This document shows positions 11,512 to 22,588 of a stretch of DNA of 64,000 bases, piece after piece (position 1 is the first letter of the stretch; each line of letters starts with the position of its first letter). Origin of the DNA: Isoperla grammatica (Eukaryota; Arthropoda; Insecta; Plecoptera; Perlodidae). The notes beneath the pieces were generated by a model that was given only the letters and a program-made list of their open reading frames with translations, was not told where the DNA came from and did no database searches. Position numbers and translations under genes: made by a program. The stretch covers positions 39,480,274 through 39,544,273 of the forward strand of contig OX246744.1 in assembly GCA_945910005.1 (NCBI GenBank). The letters run 5' to 3'.

Positions 11512-12730
11512 GTTGGTGTCTCGGGGGGGGGGGGGGGGGGGGGGTTGTACTCATTCGGAAACCTTCGTGTGCGCGCGCACAACCCACCAAAGTTTTATCG
11601 CAATCGGATGAATTGTTACGAGACAAACAAAGAAACATTTATTTGTATATAAGATTAGGTTGCGTTTAAATGTATTGTCTGATAACATAAGAATTGCTTG
11701 TTGATCATACTGCAATGCATACCCGGTGGTAAAAGCACCAATGTGGGAAGGCAAGTGGTTCTGGATCGTCGTCACTAACATCTGAGAGATCTGAATCTGA
11801 TGACGAATATGTAGGGTTACCACTTACCAAACGTCCGGCGGCCTTTTCGCAATTACTATATTGTCCGGTTATTTCTCATTATGTGTTCTTATAAACAAAT
11901 AGTGACACCAAAGTAAGACCAGACCCCTCATCGTCTAAAGGTTAGAAACACATAGACTGTAACGATGAATACTTAGTATAACTATTGTTGAAATATATAT
12001 CCAGTGGTTTATCCAAGAGGGAGGGGGCCTATGTGAGAATCCTTCTCTAAAAAAATAAAATAATGTGGAAATTGTGACCTTTTATCTTTCAAAGTAAACA
12101 GTATTTTTTATATACCAAAGGTTTCGTTTAAAAATGCACGCATTTATCATTTATTATAAACTACCTAACCGAGCATGCGTTGCAATACCACTGAAAGAAA
12201 TAATGTGTTAATGTTTTAATTCTGTTTATTGAAGTGCTTTTTGTCACACAATATATTTCTCCGTCTGGTGGTACACAAAGGGGGTGGGAGGGGGGGGGGG
12301 GGCGGTTGTACTCATTCAGAAACCTTCGCGGGCGTGCGCAAAATAACTCACCAAGTTTAATTGCATCGGATGAATAATAATAGAACGCATTATTGCATGT
12401 TTGTGGCTCAGTGGGGGTGGATGGTGAGGGGGTTGTAATCATTCAGAAACATTAGCGAGCGTGCATACATTAACTCACCAAAATTTTATCGCAGTCGGGT
12501 GAATTGTTTAGGAAAGCATTATTGTATGTTGGTGTCTCAGGAGGGGTGGGGGGTGAGGATGGGTAAGGAGGGGGGAGAGTTGTTATCATCCAGAAACCAC
12601 CGCGGGCGTGCGCAAAACAATTCACCAAAATTTCATCGCAATGGGATGAATGATGTAGTAATGTATAAAGGACATACACACATACATTCGTTTTTATATA
12701 TGTAGATAGAAGAGTATTGTAGCTAAACAA
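11512..12730 (-). repeat. Helentron-associated degenerate tandem repeats with G-runs
   Basis: Four diverged copies of a ~115-130 bp motif lie at about 11515-11625, 12285-12400, 12420-12510 and 12540-12660. Each has a poly-G or G-rich run, then ATTCAGAAACC, a GCG(T/G)GCGC stretch, and CACCAAAATTTTATCGCA. On the minus strand the block starts with ATATATAAAAACGAATGTATG and a GTCCTTTATA-like motif, the style of short repeats that accompany Helentrons as I know them. 11645-12160 between copies has no recognisable gene. Confidence 0.5.
12170..12290 (-). pseudogene. Second copy of the Helitron helicase C-terminal flank
   Basis: This stretch matches 2365-2490 in order (GCATGCGTTGCAAT, CACTGAAAGAAA, TTTTAATTCTGTTTATTGAA, CCGTCTGGTG). 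On the minus strand it encodes PPDGEIYCVTKS, corresponding to the APDGKTEILC end of the helicase. It is an additional truncated helicase 3' end, joined to the G-rich repeats. Confidence 0.65.
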
Positions 12731-14606
12731 GTGTTGAAGTTCCTTTTATTGGTGGGGCTCAAGACAAAATGTATTGATAGCCATTTTGTAATTTTATTTA
12801 GTTGTCCACTCTAAATCGCACAGATTCCCACTAAAACTACCACCGCGAGAAGAAAAAATCGGGGGGCCAGCCCCTCGAACAACCCTACTTATGGGTCGTT
12901 TTCTCTATATCACTGATTAAATTCCCCTTTTTCGAATTCCAGGATGCGCTACTGTATACATTAATTTGCAATGAACACATTTACATAATACAAAAAGTGT
13001 GGTTCAATCTCCAACAAATAAACACGCCAAAGGTACTGACAGCTTTTTTTCCCCACGTTATCTAACTTATCTGCCTATATCGCAAAAAATAACATGTACA
13101 AGATTGTTCAATGAATATCAGACATGCCCTCGTATCTAAGTGCTGGTGTCCTCCTATTTGCTCTTACACACATGATAACCCTACGAATATAAAGCATAAC
13201 CGACATTGATAATCACTAGTCAGCTATGTTGCACGACGCTCCCAACAGGCATGTTTAAAGAAGGATCTCCATTGGCGAAACATAGGTTTTGGTTGTGTGG
13301 TTTTCCGTAAACTCGTCGATCCAAATGACGCTTGTGTAATATGCATGAAAGATTCACACATCCACGACATGTAACCGTGATAGCTGGCGGCTTTTGGCTT
13401 CTCATCAGGGGGTTGAGTGTTACAAGTTGTCAGGTATTGTGAGAGCTGAGTGAACAGTGGCCGGAGTCTCCTCGCTACCGGGAGAATATAACTATGCGAC
13501 AGGGGGCGGAACGAAATACAGTGAACACGGCCTAATTTGTGGTCTTGCATATTGCCAACCCTCAACCACATCTATCTATCTATCTCAGGACGACGTCATG
13601 CAAGTGACAATTATTATTAATGCATTAATTAGATGTCACTATCTGCCAGAGTTATTAATTATTATTGATAGTGACTAATGGCGACTATGGTGATTGCAAA
13701 AGCAGAAAAGAGTAACCCGATAATAAGAGGTGGGGGCGAGAAGTTAAAGAAACGAGACAAGAAACAATACCAATGTAAAACAATGTCGTTTTACAAATAA
13801 ACTATGTAAAGTTGATAAGATTGTATTGCTTGTTCTAAGCGAAACTGTAAGTCAATTGCAAAAAATGAATGACAATTCCCCCCCCCCCCAACATGGGATC
13901 AGAGCTGAAAAAGATAGGGATAGTAGGACGTAAAGAGGATGAAAAGGGGAAGAGGAGGATTTCGTCAGGCTCCTCCCCCTCGACCTGTCCGGCCGGCTAG
14001 GGTGGCCCTATACCAGAAGCCAGCCGCCGGCATAGCTCTCAGGGTCCACTTGCCCACTTCACTTAGTACTCACCTTAGTACCGTAGATGTTCACCTCGTA
14101 CTTCAGTCAACTTTTTTATTACCAAAAAGGACATAAAGACATGTTCATCACAATTCTTCCAGACAGACCAGCCTAGGCCAGGCCGGGCTACAATTAATTA
14201 CCCTTCAAGGAGAACAACCCAAGAGCATGTTAATGGGATGGCAAGAACGGGATTCTTTATGAAACAGGTGGTGTGAAGGAGAATGCAACCATGAAATTCG
14301 TGTCATGTACACTTTACTTGATTAAAACTATTTTGATGTTACATTTAAGGTATCAAAATTATGAATACATAATATAAATCCACAAGCATTAAAAACATAC
14401 ACAATTGGGCCCAACTCAGATAGCTTAGTTGTTAAATTTACAATCTACATACACATTTTATAATAATAATACAATGCACACACACTTCGTAAACACAGTT
14501 TAAATGTAATAACTAATAACATATGTTTTAAAAAAGTATTGAAAGCTTAAAATATAAGTTGTAAAAGTAAAGAAATTACCATAGTTACACACAAAAAAGA
14601 TCAGCA
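12731..14606. other. No confirmed gene; a GC-rich patch
   Basis: No exon could be assigned. A 115-codon open frame on the minus strand (13224-13571) and its neighbours show no family I recognise. 13935-14060 is notably GC-rich (CTCGACCTGTCCGGCCGGCT) against AT-rich surroundings and may be an old retroelement 3' fragment. A C-run lies at 13880-13889 and a short TCTA repeat at 13570-13586. Confidence 0.4.
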
Positions 14607-14608
14607 TA

Positions 14609-15654
14609 ATGCTAACGATAGACGATCGAGAAAATCGCGCGAGTTGGTTCGCGTGAGAATCTTGCTATGAGCAGGCCTAGACTTGATAACATGCAACTCG
14701 CCGACCTCCTGACAGACGGTTGAGCCAACTCGCGCGAGTTGAAAAAATGTCCAACAGTTCCAACTAGTTATCGAGAAAAGTAAGCGAGCCCCAATCAAAG
14801 ATCGCCGTGGTATCACATGATCATTGATGCGAGAGATGTCTACCGACTACACTTTCAGTACTATTTATGGTTGTCAAAGCCCGCGAAGAATGTAAACATT
14901 GTACCCATAACCTATGATTATGAATAATACTCGATTAACTTTAAGTACACTTTACTCGATGTACTGCTCTTTCTATGACAACAGAGATTGCAATTGCTGC
15001 GGCCAATATATTTATATTTATAATAACTCGAAAGAAGAAGGCAAGAAAAATAAACATTAAACAGAAGTGAAAAAATCTCTTCCAATGTGCGTTGATGAAG
15101 TAGAAAACAACGCATAGGCGTACTACGACGGCAACTATTGTAACTAGTGAGTAAACAGTATCACACCAATAGGGAGCTTGCAATAACGTCATTTCCGGTA
15201 TCGCACGGTAGCCATACTGAGGTACTCTGTAAACATTTGTTTACGTTCTTCCGACATTGCATTGTTGCAAAATTGCAGATGTCCTTTGACTGACACATCA
15301 ACTGTTTTCAAACAAAGGTTCCGTATTATGACTGAAAACAAAATAAGGACGCAAAAACTTTGTTTGAAGACAATAATTTGCATGTGTTATCATTTTCTTG
15401 AACTTTTACCTGCACACGTCAATCTATACGGCTTAAAACTGTGATTTTTCATGGAAAATCTAAATGTCTTCTATTGACAGAACAAATGTAAACAAGCAAT
15501 GTGTACCTCATAATGGCCGCCACGTGACGTCTATTGAAAGCTTTCTATAGGGACCACTGCTGTCAAAACGATTTCTGTTGAACGCGTATCAGCGATGGTA
15601 ATAAACTCTCGCGAGCCAACTTGCGCGATTTTCTCGATCGTCAATCGTCAGCAT
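14609..15654. mobile_element. 1.05-kb TIR element with TA target duplication
   Basis: The left end starts ATGCTAACGATAGACGATCG and the right end, reverse complemented, reads ATGCTGACGATTGACGATCG. Both continue into GAGAAAATCGCGC(G/A)AGTTGG, giving a ~50-bp inverted repeat. TA dinucleotides at 14607-14608 and 15655-15656 flank it. TA duplication is the Tc1/mariner habit, but no DDE transposase frame is visible, so it is non-autonomous and the assignment is tentative. Confidence 0.65.
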
Positions 15655-15785
15655 TAGGCTAACGTTAATACAATGAGAATAATGCAATACGTGCACTCTT
15701 GGTCAATAATGTCAAGAATAAATTGAATCTAGCAGAATAATTTCAACTGAATGCCTTAAATTTCTGTTGCCAAGATAAAGAAATA

Positions 15786-15935
15786 TTGTAAATAACTTAA
15801 TTATTATTATTATTATTTATTTATCAATATCAGACATTGTACATTGGAAGTAATTACTTAATATAAATGCCTAATTTTGAAAGGATGCAGGAAGCGGGCC
15901 AACGGTCCATCCACAAGGGTTGTGTCCTGCATCCA
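15786..15935 (-). mobile_element. Retroelement 3' end (minus strand)
   Basis: Read on the minus strand, a GC-richer segment (GGATGCAGGACACAACCC..., GGCCCGCTTCCTGCATCC) runs through AATGTCTGATATTGATAAAT into a (AATA)n/(AAT)n tail at 15800. This layout is typical of a 5'-truncated LINE or LINE-mobilised SINE. No coding region is left. Confidence 0.45.
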
Positions 15936-16008
15936 TGTAAATTTAAACTAATACTAAACTAAAACTAAACTAAATAATACTAAACTAAACTTAAACTAAA
16001 TACTAAGG
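15936..16008. repeat. (TAAAC)n-like simple repeat
   Basis: This is a short degenerate run of ACTAAAC/ACTAAAT units. It is not telomeric TTAGG or TTAGGG. Confidence 0.7.
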
Positions 16009-16544
16009 CATATGAATATTTGATGTAATACTAATTAAAAAAAGTCTAATGACATGTGATGATTGACGATGAGAATGAACATAAATAGGCGATGTAATAT
16101 GACGCGTGAGGTGATGGGTGATGTTTATGAAATGAGGCCTTAACTTATTATCTAACCAAATCAATAAGTCCATCAATTGTTCGTTATCATGTCAGTGTAC
16201 ATTGCTAGGTTGTCGATATCGCTGTGTCAGTGTGGACAGGATTCAGTGGTACATCCATCCTTAACATTTCACATACCATCAGAACACAATAAGAACAATG
16301 CGACTGTGCAATACATGCTCGCACACCTTGACAACACAGACTCCAGTTTACATTTCATCTAGATGAATGATTATACCAATTTATAAAAACAATTGAGGTG
16401 ATTACTTGAAGGTAGTAGATAGTGGTTCAATGCGAGCAATGTTCAACAAGGATATTAGTGGGCAGCTTGTCAGGCTGCCTAACATGAAAACCCACCTTGG
16501 CACAGAAAACAGAGCCAAGAACGTAACTGAACACTTACTTGTAT

Positions 16545-16704
16545 ACTTGGCCCAAGATAACCTTACATATGCTTTCGTCACAGGCGAGGCACTCATAGCC
16601 AACCAGCGAACCGCCTGAGACACAACCGCGCAAATACCAATCGCTGATTGGCTACGAAACCGTCGCCTGTGATGAAAGCATGTGTAAGGTAGTGTTGGGG
16701 CCAC
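16545..16704. mobile_element. Short MITE next to the RCC1-SIAH gene
   Basis: About 160 bp with inverted ends: TTACATATGCTTTCGTCACA on the left, and on the right, reverse complemented, TTACACATGCTTTCATCACA, both preceded by GGCCC(C)AA. A related copy lies at 35470-35640. It sits about 90 bp past the stop codon of the minus-strand gene, so it may fall in its 3' UTR. Confidence 0.6.
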
Positions 16705-16790
16705 TATAACAGCTGGGTTCAGTATTTTCTCTGCACTCGTCGAGTGCAACGTGGTATAACAGTGTACATGTTGAAAACCAACCGCCCGGA

Positions 16791-18656
16791 TCACACTTTC
16801 AAGATGGCCACCCGACAAGTCAGATTGCCGTTTTGGAGAAACGCGTCAAGACCTTTCCCGTCCAAGGTCACACAGTTGGATGAACTGAACATGTCTTCGA
16901 CGCTCTCGATGTCGGAACAAACCTTTCTGCGGTAAGTGTTGCTCATGTCTTCTGTGAGAAGCGTGAGTTTGAACCTGAACGCGTGCCTGTCCTCGGGCGC
17001 GCCCACGTACCTGACGGCCGCCCGGAACGTGCGCCCCTCCCCGTCGTACCCGCGATGTAGCGTGAACACTCTGCCGTACGCCGCGAGCACGTCCGTGAGC
17101 AAGAGTCCGCGCCGCTGCACAAACGTGCGTGGCAGGTCGGGCCACGTCCGGTCCGCGTGGGCCGAGAGGGCGTGGCCCAGCATCGCTTCGGGCCGGCCCC
17201 TCCAACCGCCGCACGCCAGGGGACAGTCGTATTCGCGGCGGGGACAGACCGCGCCGTGTCCCCCCAGCTCGCACGCGGGCATGCGCAGCAGGCATTCCAT
17301 GCACGGTAGCCGGATGTCGGCACTCAGACCCTCCAAAGTAAGATTCCTCCCAAGAGAGAACTGTCCGCGACACAGCGGACAAACTGTGATCCTGTCGTCA
17401 GACCAGCAAGCGTTACACAGGTTGTGCCCCGCGGTGCACTGACGTATCGGTGCGCACATGACCTTCAAGCACACGGGACACTCCAAGGTTCGCATTATGA
17501 CCTGCTCCAAGTCAGTTAAGTCTTCCTCTACCTTTTCATCAATCCCTATCCCACACTGCGCTGAAGGTGCGACGATTGACGTGACCAACAGTAGAGAATA
17601 TGTTTCAGCAAAAGCCACCTGTTGAACTACCAGCCCCGGTGACTTCGGCAACAGAGTCGCCACCGAGAGGTTATTCTTCCCCTGACCCAGTTCACCACTT
17701 GTTCCTCGGCCACACACGAACACGTCCCGTGCACGTGTCCACACCGCAGTGTGGTGACATCCAGCGATAACCTGGGAGACAGTCTGGTCCTCGAGGTCAA
17801 TCATTCTAATGGGGGCGGATCTGTTGGTTGTGTCACCGGTACCCAACTGACCTTCAACATTACGACCCCAAGCCCAGGACGTTCCATCGACGCCGAGGGC
17901 CACAGTGTGATGATAACCGCAGGACACGGCAGCCACGGCTGTTGACGGCACTGATACTCGTGTGAAGCTGGACACGCTACCCACTGCACCAAGCCTAAGT
18001 TGACCACCCCTATTCAACCCAGCCATCAAGAGGAACCCAGAGGCCGACACAAGAGCTGTATGGGCCACGCCACATGACATGTCAACGATGGCCTCGGGGA
18101 GGTTGGGCACGCGAGTGAATGAGGTTTGCAGGTTTGTATGACCGAGGCCTAGTTGGCTGTTGTCGTTCCATCCACACACCCAGACCTCACCATCTGCTGC
18201 AAGAACCACCGTGTGGCAATACCCAGCAGCAACCTTCTTGATGCGCGGCAGACCGGCAACCAGGACGGGTGTGGGGGTGTCACGGGTGTGACCGAGGCCA
18301 AGCTGACCCACGTCATTCCGCCCACACGAATATACCTCACCCTTGTCAGTGAGGAACACGGTGTATTGATATCCACAAGCAGCCTGGGTTATACCAACAG
18401 TGTTGAGAGTGTCAACAAGCCTCGGCTCAGCGACTGTGCCTTCGTTCATCATCCGTCCTGTGTCTTGTGTTACACAGAAGGTGTAGACGCGGCCAGACTC
18501 GCAGACAACTGCAGAGTGGTCATCACCGCAAGACACCTGAACGACGGTCTCGTCTTGGGAGAACGACACAATGCTCGATCCAGCAGGCAGGTCTTTACTC
18601 AACACCAGGACACCAGGCTTGGTTATAACGAACTGAGCGTCATCGTTCTCAGCCAT
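16791..18656 (-). CDS. RCC1-repeat / RING / SIAH-type E3 ubiquitin ligase (single exon)
   Basis: An intact 621-codon frame. Residues ~10-365 form an RCC1-like propeller with motifs such as [14 protein letters not shown] (~110), [13 protein letters not shown] (~161), [13 protein letters not shown] (~263) and [12 protein letters not shown] (~315). Residues 393-429 are a C3HC4 RING (CPVC...C..GH..C..C...CPLC). Residues ~450-505 carry the SIAH-type Cys/His finger, ending in GHALSAH, followed by a SINA-like substrate-binding region to the C-terminal [16 protein letters not shown] proteins transfer ubiquitin from an E2 to bound substrate; the propeller probably adds a partner-binding surface (inference). 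I start at the ATG at 18656 (AGG before ATGG is a good Kozak context); a possible acceptor TTGGTTGCAG lies just upstream, so a 5' UTR exon is possible. There are no introns in the CDS. The RING-SIAH third is far more GC-rich than the propeller third and the flanks. Confidence 0.88.
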   Translation of the reverse strand: MAENDDAQFVITKPGVLVLSKDLPAGSSIVSFSQDETVVQVSCGDDHSAVVCESGRVYTFCVTQDTGRMMNEGTVAEPRLVDTLNTVGITQAACGYQYTVFLTDKGEVYSCGRNDVGQLGLGHTRDTPTPVLVAGLPRIKKVAAGYCHTVVLAADGEVWVCGWNDNSQLGLGHTNLQTSFTRVPNLPEAIVDMSCGVAHTALVSASGFLLMAGLNRGGQLRLGAVGSVSSFTRVSVPSTAVAAVSCGYHHTVALGVDGTSWAWGRNVEGQLGTGDTTNRSAPIRMIDLEDQTVSQVIAGCHHTAVWTRARDVFVCGRGTSGELGQGKNNLSVATLLPKSPGLVVQQVAFAETYSLLLVTSIVAPSAQCGIGIDEKVEEDLTDLEQVIMRTLECPVCLKVMCAPIRQCTAGHNLCNACWSDDRITVCPLCRGQFSLGRNLTLEGLSADIRLPCMECLLRMPACELGGHGAVCPRREYDCPLACGGWRGRPEAMLGHALSAHADRTWPDLPRTFVQRRGLLLTDVLAAYGRVFTLHRGYDGEGRTFRAAVRYVGAPEDRHAFRFKLTLLTEDMSNTYRRKVCSDIESVEDMFSSSNCVTLDGKGLDAFLQNGNLTCRVAILKV

Positions 18657-19439
18657 CCTGCAACCAAACGAGATGTTGGACACAGAAGGGGACAAGTTAG
18701 AGTGGGGGGATAATACTTAGATAGATAATTAACTCAAATATCTTTATTTATTTATGAGCAAATTTAAATTTAAGTCAGGCCTTACATATTGATTCATGAC
18801 TAGAAATACCATCTTTACCATTTCCACCATACCATTTCGGGAACACAGGAAGTATAATAAGACACAATTTACTATGAAGGAAAGAGTTGGTCTTATAGGT
18901 AATTAATTCCTCTATGCTGTAAAAAGCAATTGCTATTACGAATTTGTTAAATGTTAGTCTTGAAGACTCCAATTGAAGAGCAATCTTTTTTTTGATTGGA
19001 GAGTGGTTAAAAAAAGGATAGTTGTAAATGGTGAAAATTTAATTGCGATAGTTTAATATTCATTTTTGTGTTATGAATTTGCTTTTGTATTCTTGTATTG
19101 GAGCTATGAATTTCGTCATTCTTTTTAAAATATTGTATGTTATTTTTTATGTGTAGGTACAAAACAAATTCTGCTTATAGTTATTAATTGCAATTCTTGT
19201 CCTCACATAACCACATAGCAAAAAAATAAATTAAAAGTCTCTTTTCAAGAATATAAGAAATATATTGTAAGTAAAGAGTAAGTATTTGTAGTTTCACAAA
19301 TATAGGTTTACAATGGTCGCCGGACTTTGCATGGGAATTTGTAATATTCCTCTGTTTCGAACTAAAAACATTTTTTTCCACCTTTGATGCATTTCCCCAG
19401 AATTCAATACCGAAAGTAATTCTGGAATTAAAGTACGCA
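18657..19439. other. Intergenic, no gene recognised
   Basis: AT-rich DNA upstream of the RCC1-SIAH gene. It should contain that gene's promoter, but no clear TATA box or initiator can be picked out. The rest shows no recognisable feature. Confidence 0.4.
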
Positions 19440-19680
19440 AAGTTAGGTACACCAATACTAGCCCCAATGTAAGTATTCCCATACCGATCTCAGCTACGGC
19501 CCCTTATAGTAAAGTAGACCTATACTAGCCGAAATGTAAGTATTCCCATACCGATCTCAGCTACGGCGCCGTAGCTGAGATCGGTATGGGAATACTTACA
19601 TTTCGGCTCTTATAGTAAAGTAGACCCATACTAGCCGCAATGTAAATATTCCCATACCGATCTCAGCTACGGCCCCTTAT
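19440..19680. repeat. Left outpost of the 67-bp satellite with a perfect palindrome
   Basis: About three and a half 67-bp satellite units, of which one is inverted. 19527-19608 is a perfect 82-bp palindrome (two 41-bp arms, AGCCGAAATGTAAGTATTCC... mirrored with no spacer, centre GGC|GCC at 19567/19568). Confidence 0.95.
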
Positions 19681-20669
19681 TAGTCCTTTGCATAACGCTC
19701 GAAAAAGGCCTGGTCGGTATAAAATTTGGGTCAAAGGATGACATATGTCAAATGAAAGCTTGAGACGAGTACTTTTCAAAAAACCATGATATACCTCTAG
19801 CAAATCCAGCTTTCTATGTCAAAACCAGGGTCAAAGGTCAAATTTGTAATGTTTTAAATAATTTTTTATTAAATAATGAAAAATATTTGCAAGTTGAAAA
19901 ATACTCTTTAAGGAAGATAAATGTATAAAGTTTATTAAAAAAAAAAATTAAATTACCTACTTACCTTTTTTGACCTTGATTGGGGTCAATTTCCTCAAAA
20001 TGGGTAATTTCTAACATTTTCTTCGATTTAGTGGCCAATATTCATTATATCAACGGACTTACTCACAAATACGTTAAAATGAATAGTTCTTATTGGTATC
20101 ACATTGTTTTCACGGTATTCATTCAAAATGGCGGTCAAAGGTCAATAGGTAAGTATCGTCAAACTAGGTCTAGTAACTAAAATATTACTTGTGAGTACTC
20201 TAAAGACGCAGAATTTTAACTGCAATTACAATAACGAATAATAATATCATGTTTTAATCGTTAGAGAATGTAATTATCATATAACTTGTAAAATACTTAA
20301 GATTGTTACTGAATTTCTAATTAATGTCCTCAGACATCAGGGTATTCTTAAATGGGTGTGCAACTGCAACAAAATACATTTTTAGAAAAGAGCATGACCA
20401 TGCTGAGATACGTGATATGATACTAGTATTATGTTATATCTACCTTAGCAGTCACTGTCCAAGTTGTCAGATTAATCACCTTCTGACTCACTGGAATTCT
20501 CATGCTGGCTACTGGTACTGGTACTGGTACTGGTACTGGTATTTGTACAATCCTTCAGCTTACAAGCGTGGGTACACTTTTATTGATTGGCCAAACACTC
20601 ACGTCATGTCGGCATCTTGCAAACACGGCAACAGTTTCAGGCTAGGAGATCCATAACGGTCAAAGGTAC

Positions 20670-20915
20670 TGGAGTTCCAATTATCCACTCGTTGCTGAGA
20701 TCTCCTTCTGCCGTGGTTTCCCATCCATAGCCACGCGGATCAGGAACATCAGGGTTGGCGTCCAAACAACGTATCCAGACCGCTGTTTGGTGGTTAGCTC
20801 GCAGCCGCAGGATTTGAAGCAGTAGACAATCGTTTCAATGTGGTAGCTGATTAGACTTAATATCATCACATTTACTTTTAAAAAGCTCGTAGGGTAGCTG
20901 GTTGACGCTTGACTA
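20670..20915 (-). pseudogene. Transposon protein C-terminus, left-arm copy
   Basis: The minus strand encodes RCLDANPDVPDPRGYGWE, then GDLSNEWIIGTPVPLTVMDL, then a stop within LLA*NCCRVCKMPT. It is the diverged inverted copy of the right-arm remnant at 21340-21765. A stop codon inside the cysteine-rich part and frame breaks upstream make it non-functional. Confidence 0.6.
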
Positions 20916-21339
20916 CCAAAGATCAAACACACTTCGAAGATGTGTAAAAACTAGCGAGTTCGTTGGGATTCGAAGTATGTAATACCCTCCCTGACCTCCA
21001 TGCACTGGTTGTGACAAAGGTTGGAATTCATAGTCGGCCACTTCACCTAGAGGCACCCAATGTTGCTATGGATATGTATTCTATATGAGAAATGACATGT
21101 ATGAAACTGTTACCTTGTTAACAACGGGCGCATCTATAGGTGTAGGGGACGACTATGAGTTCCAACCTGAGTGAGCTCATTCAGTGGTAAAGGGAAAAAG
21201 AGAACTTTGAATATCATGAGAAAAAACTCGCATTTCTGTGTCAAGCTTAGCAAGATGGGTCAGGACTGGAGAGTTTCTATCGATGTCATCAAAAAAAACT
21301 CGAAGAGTTTGTCTGTAAACTCTGCTCTTTGACCACGAC

Positions 21340-21765
21340 TCTGTCATGCGTCAACCTGCTGCGCTACGAGCTTTTTAGAAGTAAGTGTGATGATATGAAG
21401 TCTAATCAGCTACCACCTTGTAACGATTGCTTACTGCTTCATATCCTGCGACTGTGAACTGTGAGTTATCAACCAAACACGATCTATTGATACGTTGCTT
21501 GGAAACCAACCCTGATGTTCCTGATCTGTGTGGCTATGGATGGAAAACCACGGCAGAAGGAGATCTGAGCAACGAGTGGATAATTGGAACTCCAGTACCT
21601 TTGACCGTTATGGATCTCCTAGCCTGTAACTGTTGCCGTGTTTGCAAGATGCCGACCTATGAGTGTTTGGCCAATCAGCTGAAGTGTACCCACGCGTGTA
21701 AGCTGAAGGACTGTCCAAATATCGGTACCCAGCATGAGAATTCCAGTGAATCAGAAGGTGATTAA
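21340..21765 (+). pseudogene. Transposon protein C-terminus with cysteine-rich motif, right-arm copy
   Basis: Encodes, with frame breaks, YELFRSKCDDMKSNQLPPCN, then a RCLETNPDVPDLCGYGW segment, then LSNEWIIGTPVPLTVMDLLA and a cysteine-rich end, CNCCRVCKMPTYECLANQLK then CTHACKLKDCPN. I have seen this arrangement (LPP..D.L..H..RA.Y....W, then PSPVG.GW, then a CxC..C...C..C..C tail) as the C-terminus of uncharacterised, often repetitive invertebrate proteins; the end resembles a tesmin/TSO1-type CXC motif that could bind DNA. The N-terminal part is missing. The final open frame runs 21427-21765 and ends in an acidic ENSSESEGD. Confidence 0.6.
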
Positions 21766-22588
21766 TCTGACAACTTCAATTTTGAGTGATTTTGACTTCA
21801 ATTTTGATTAATTTGACGACTAGACAGTGACTGATAGGACAGATATCATATCATACTATCATATCACGTATCTCAGCATGGTCATGCTATTTTCTAAAAA
21901 TGTATTTTGTTGCAGTTGCACACCCATTCAAGAATACCCTAATGTCTGAGGACATTAATTAGAAATTCAGTAACAATCTTAAGTAGTTTATAAGTTATAT
22001 GATAATAACATTCTGTTACGATTAAAACATTATATTGTTATTCGTTATTGTAATTGCAGTTAAAATTCTGCGTCTTAAGAGTACCCACAAGTATTCTTTT
22101 AGTTACTAGACCTAGTTTGACGATACTTACCTATTGACCTTTGACCGCCATTTTGAATGAATACCGTGAAAACAATGTGATAACAATAAGAACTATTCAT
22201 TTTAACGTATTTATGAGTAAGTACGTTGACATAATGAATATTGGCCAGTAAATCGAAGAAAATTTTAAAAATTACCCATTTTGAGGAAATTGACCTCAAT
22301 TAAGGTCAAAAAAGGCTAAATGGGTAATTTGATTTTTTTTTAAAGAAACATAATACATTTAAATTACTAAAAGTGTATGATTGAACTTGCAAACATTTTT
22401 CATTATTTAATTAAAAATTATTAAAAACATTACAAATTTGACCTTTGACCCTAGTTTTGACATAGAAAGCTGGATTTGCCAGAGGTATATCATGGTTTTT
22501 TGAAAAGTACTCGTCTCAAGCTTTCATTTGATATATGTCATCCTTTGACCCAAATTTTATACCGTCATTCTCGTTATGCAAAGGACTA

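Larger units (their letters stand above)
19681..22588. mobile_element. 2.9-kb foldback transposon with 5-bp TSD in the satellite
   Basis: The ends are TAGTCCTTTGCATAACG and its reverse complement. CTTAT is duplicated at 19676-19680 and 22589-22593, and removing the element restores the satellite unit. The arms (19681 to ~20915, ~21345 to 22588) are diverged inverted copies of about 1.24 kb, separated by a ~430-bp spacer. Each arm carries the same C-terminal coding remnant facing inward-to-outward, so the element looks like an inverted dimer of one end of an autonomous transposon. The left arm alone has a (CTGGTA)n expansion at 20511-20545. Superfamily unassigned. Confidence 0.85.

Noticed and set aside
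13224..13571. 115-codon minus-strand frame
   Set aside because: No motif, no supporting splice sites, and overlapping frames on both strands; cannot be called a gene.
15936..16008. Interstitial telomere repeat
   Set aside because: The unit is TAAAC-like and degenerate, unlike TTAGG or TTAGGG telomeres.
16402..16818. 138-codon minus-strand frame downstream of the RCC1-SIAH gene
   Set aside because: It runs through the inverted-repeat MITE at 16545-16704 and has no family resemblance.
16846..17442. Long frames on both strands overlapping the RCC1-SIAH gene
   Set aside because: They are GC-driven shadows of the real minus-strand CDS and carry no domain of their own; the same applies to the plus-strand frame at 18153-18713.
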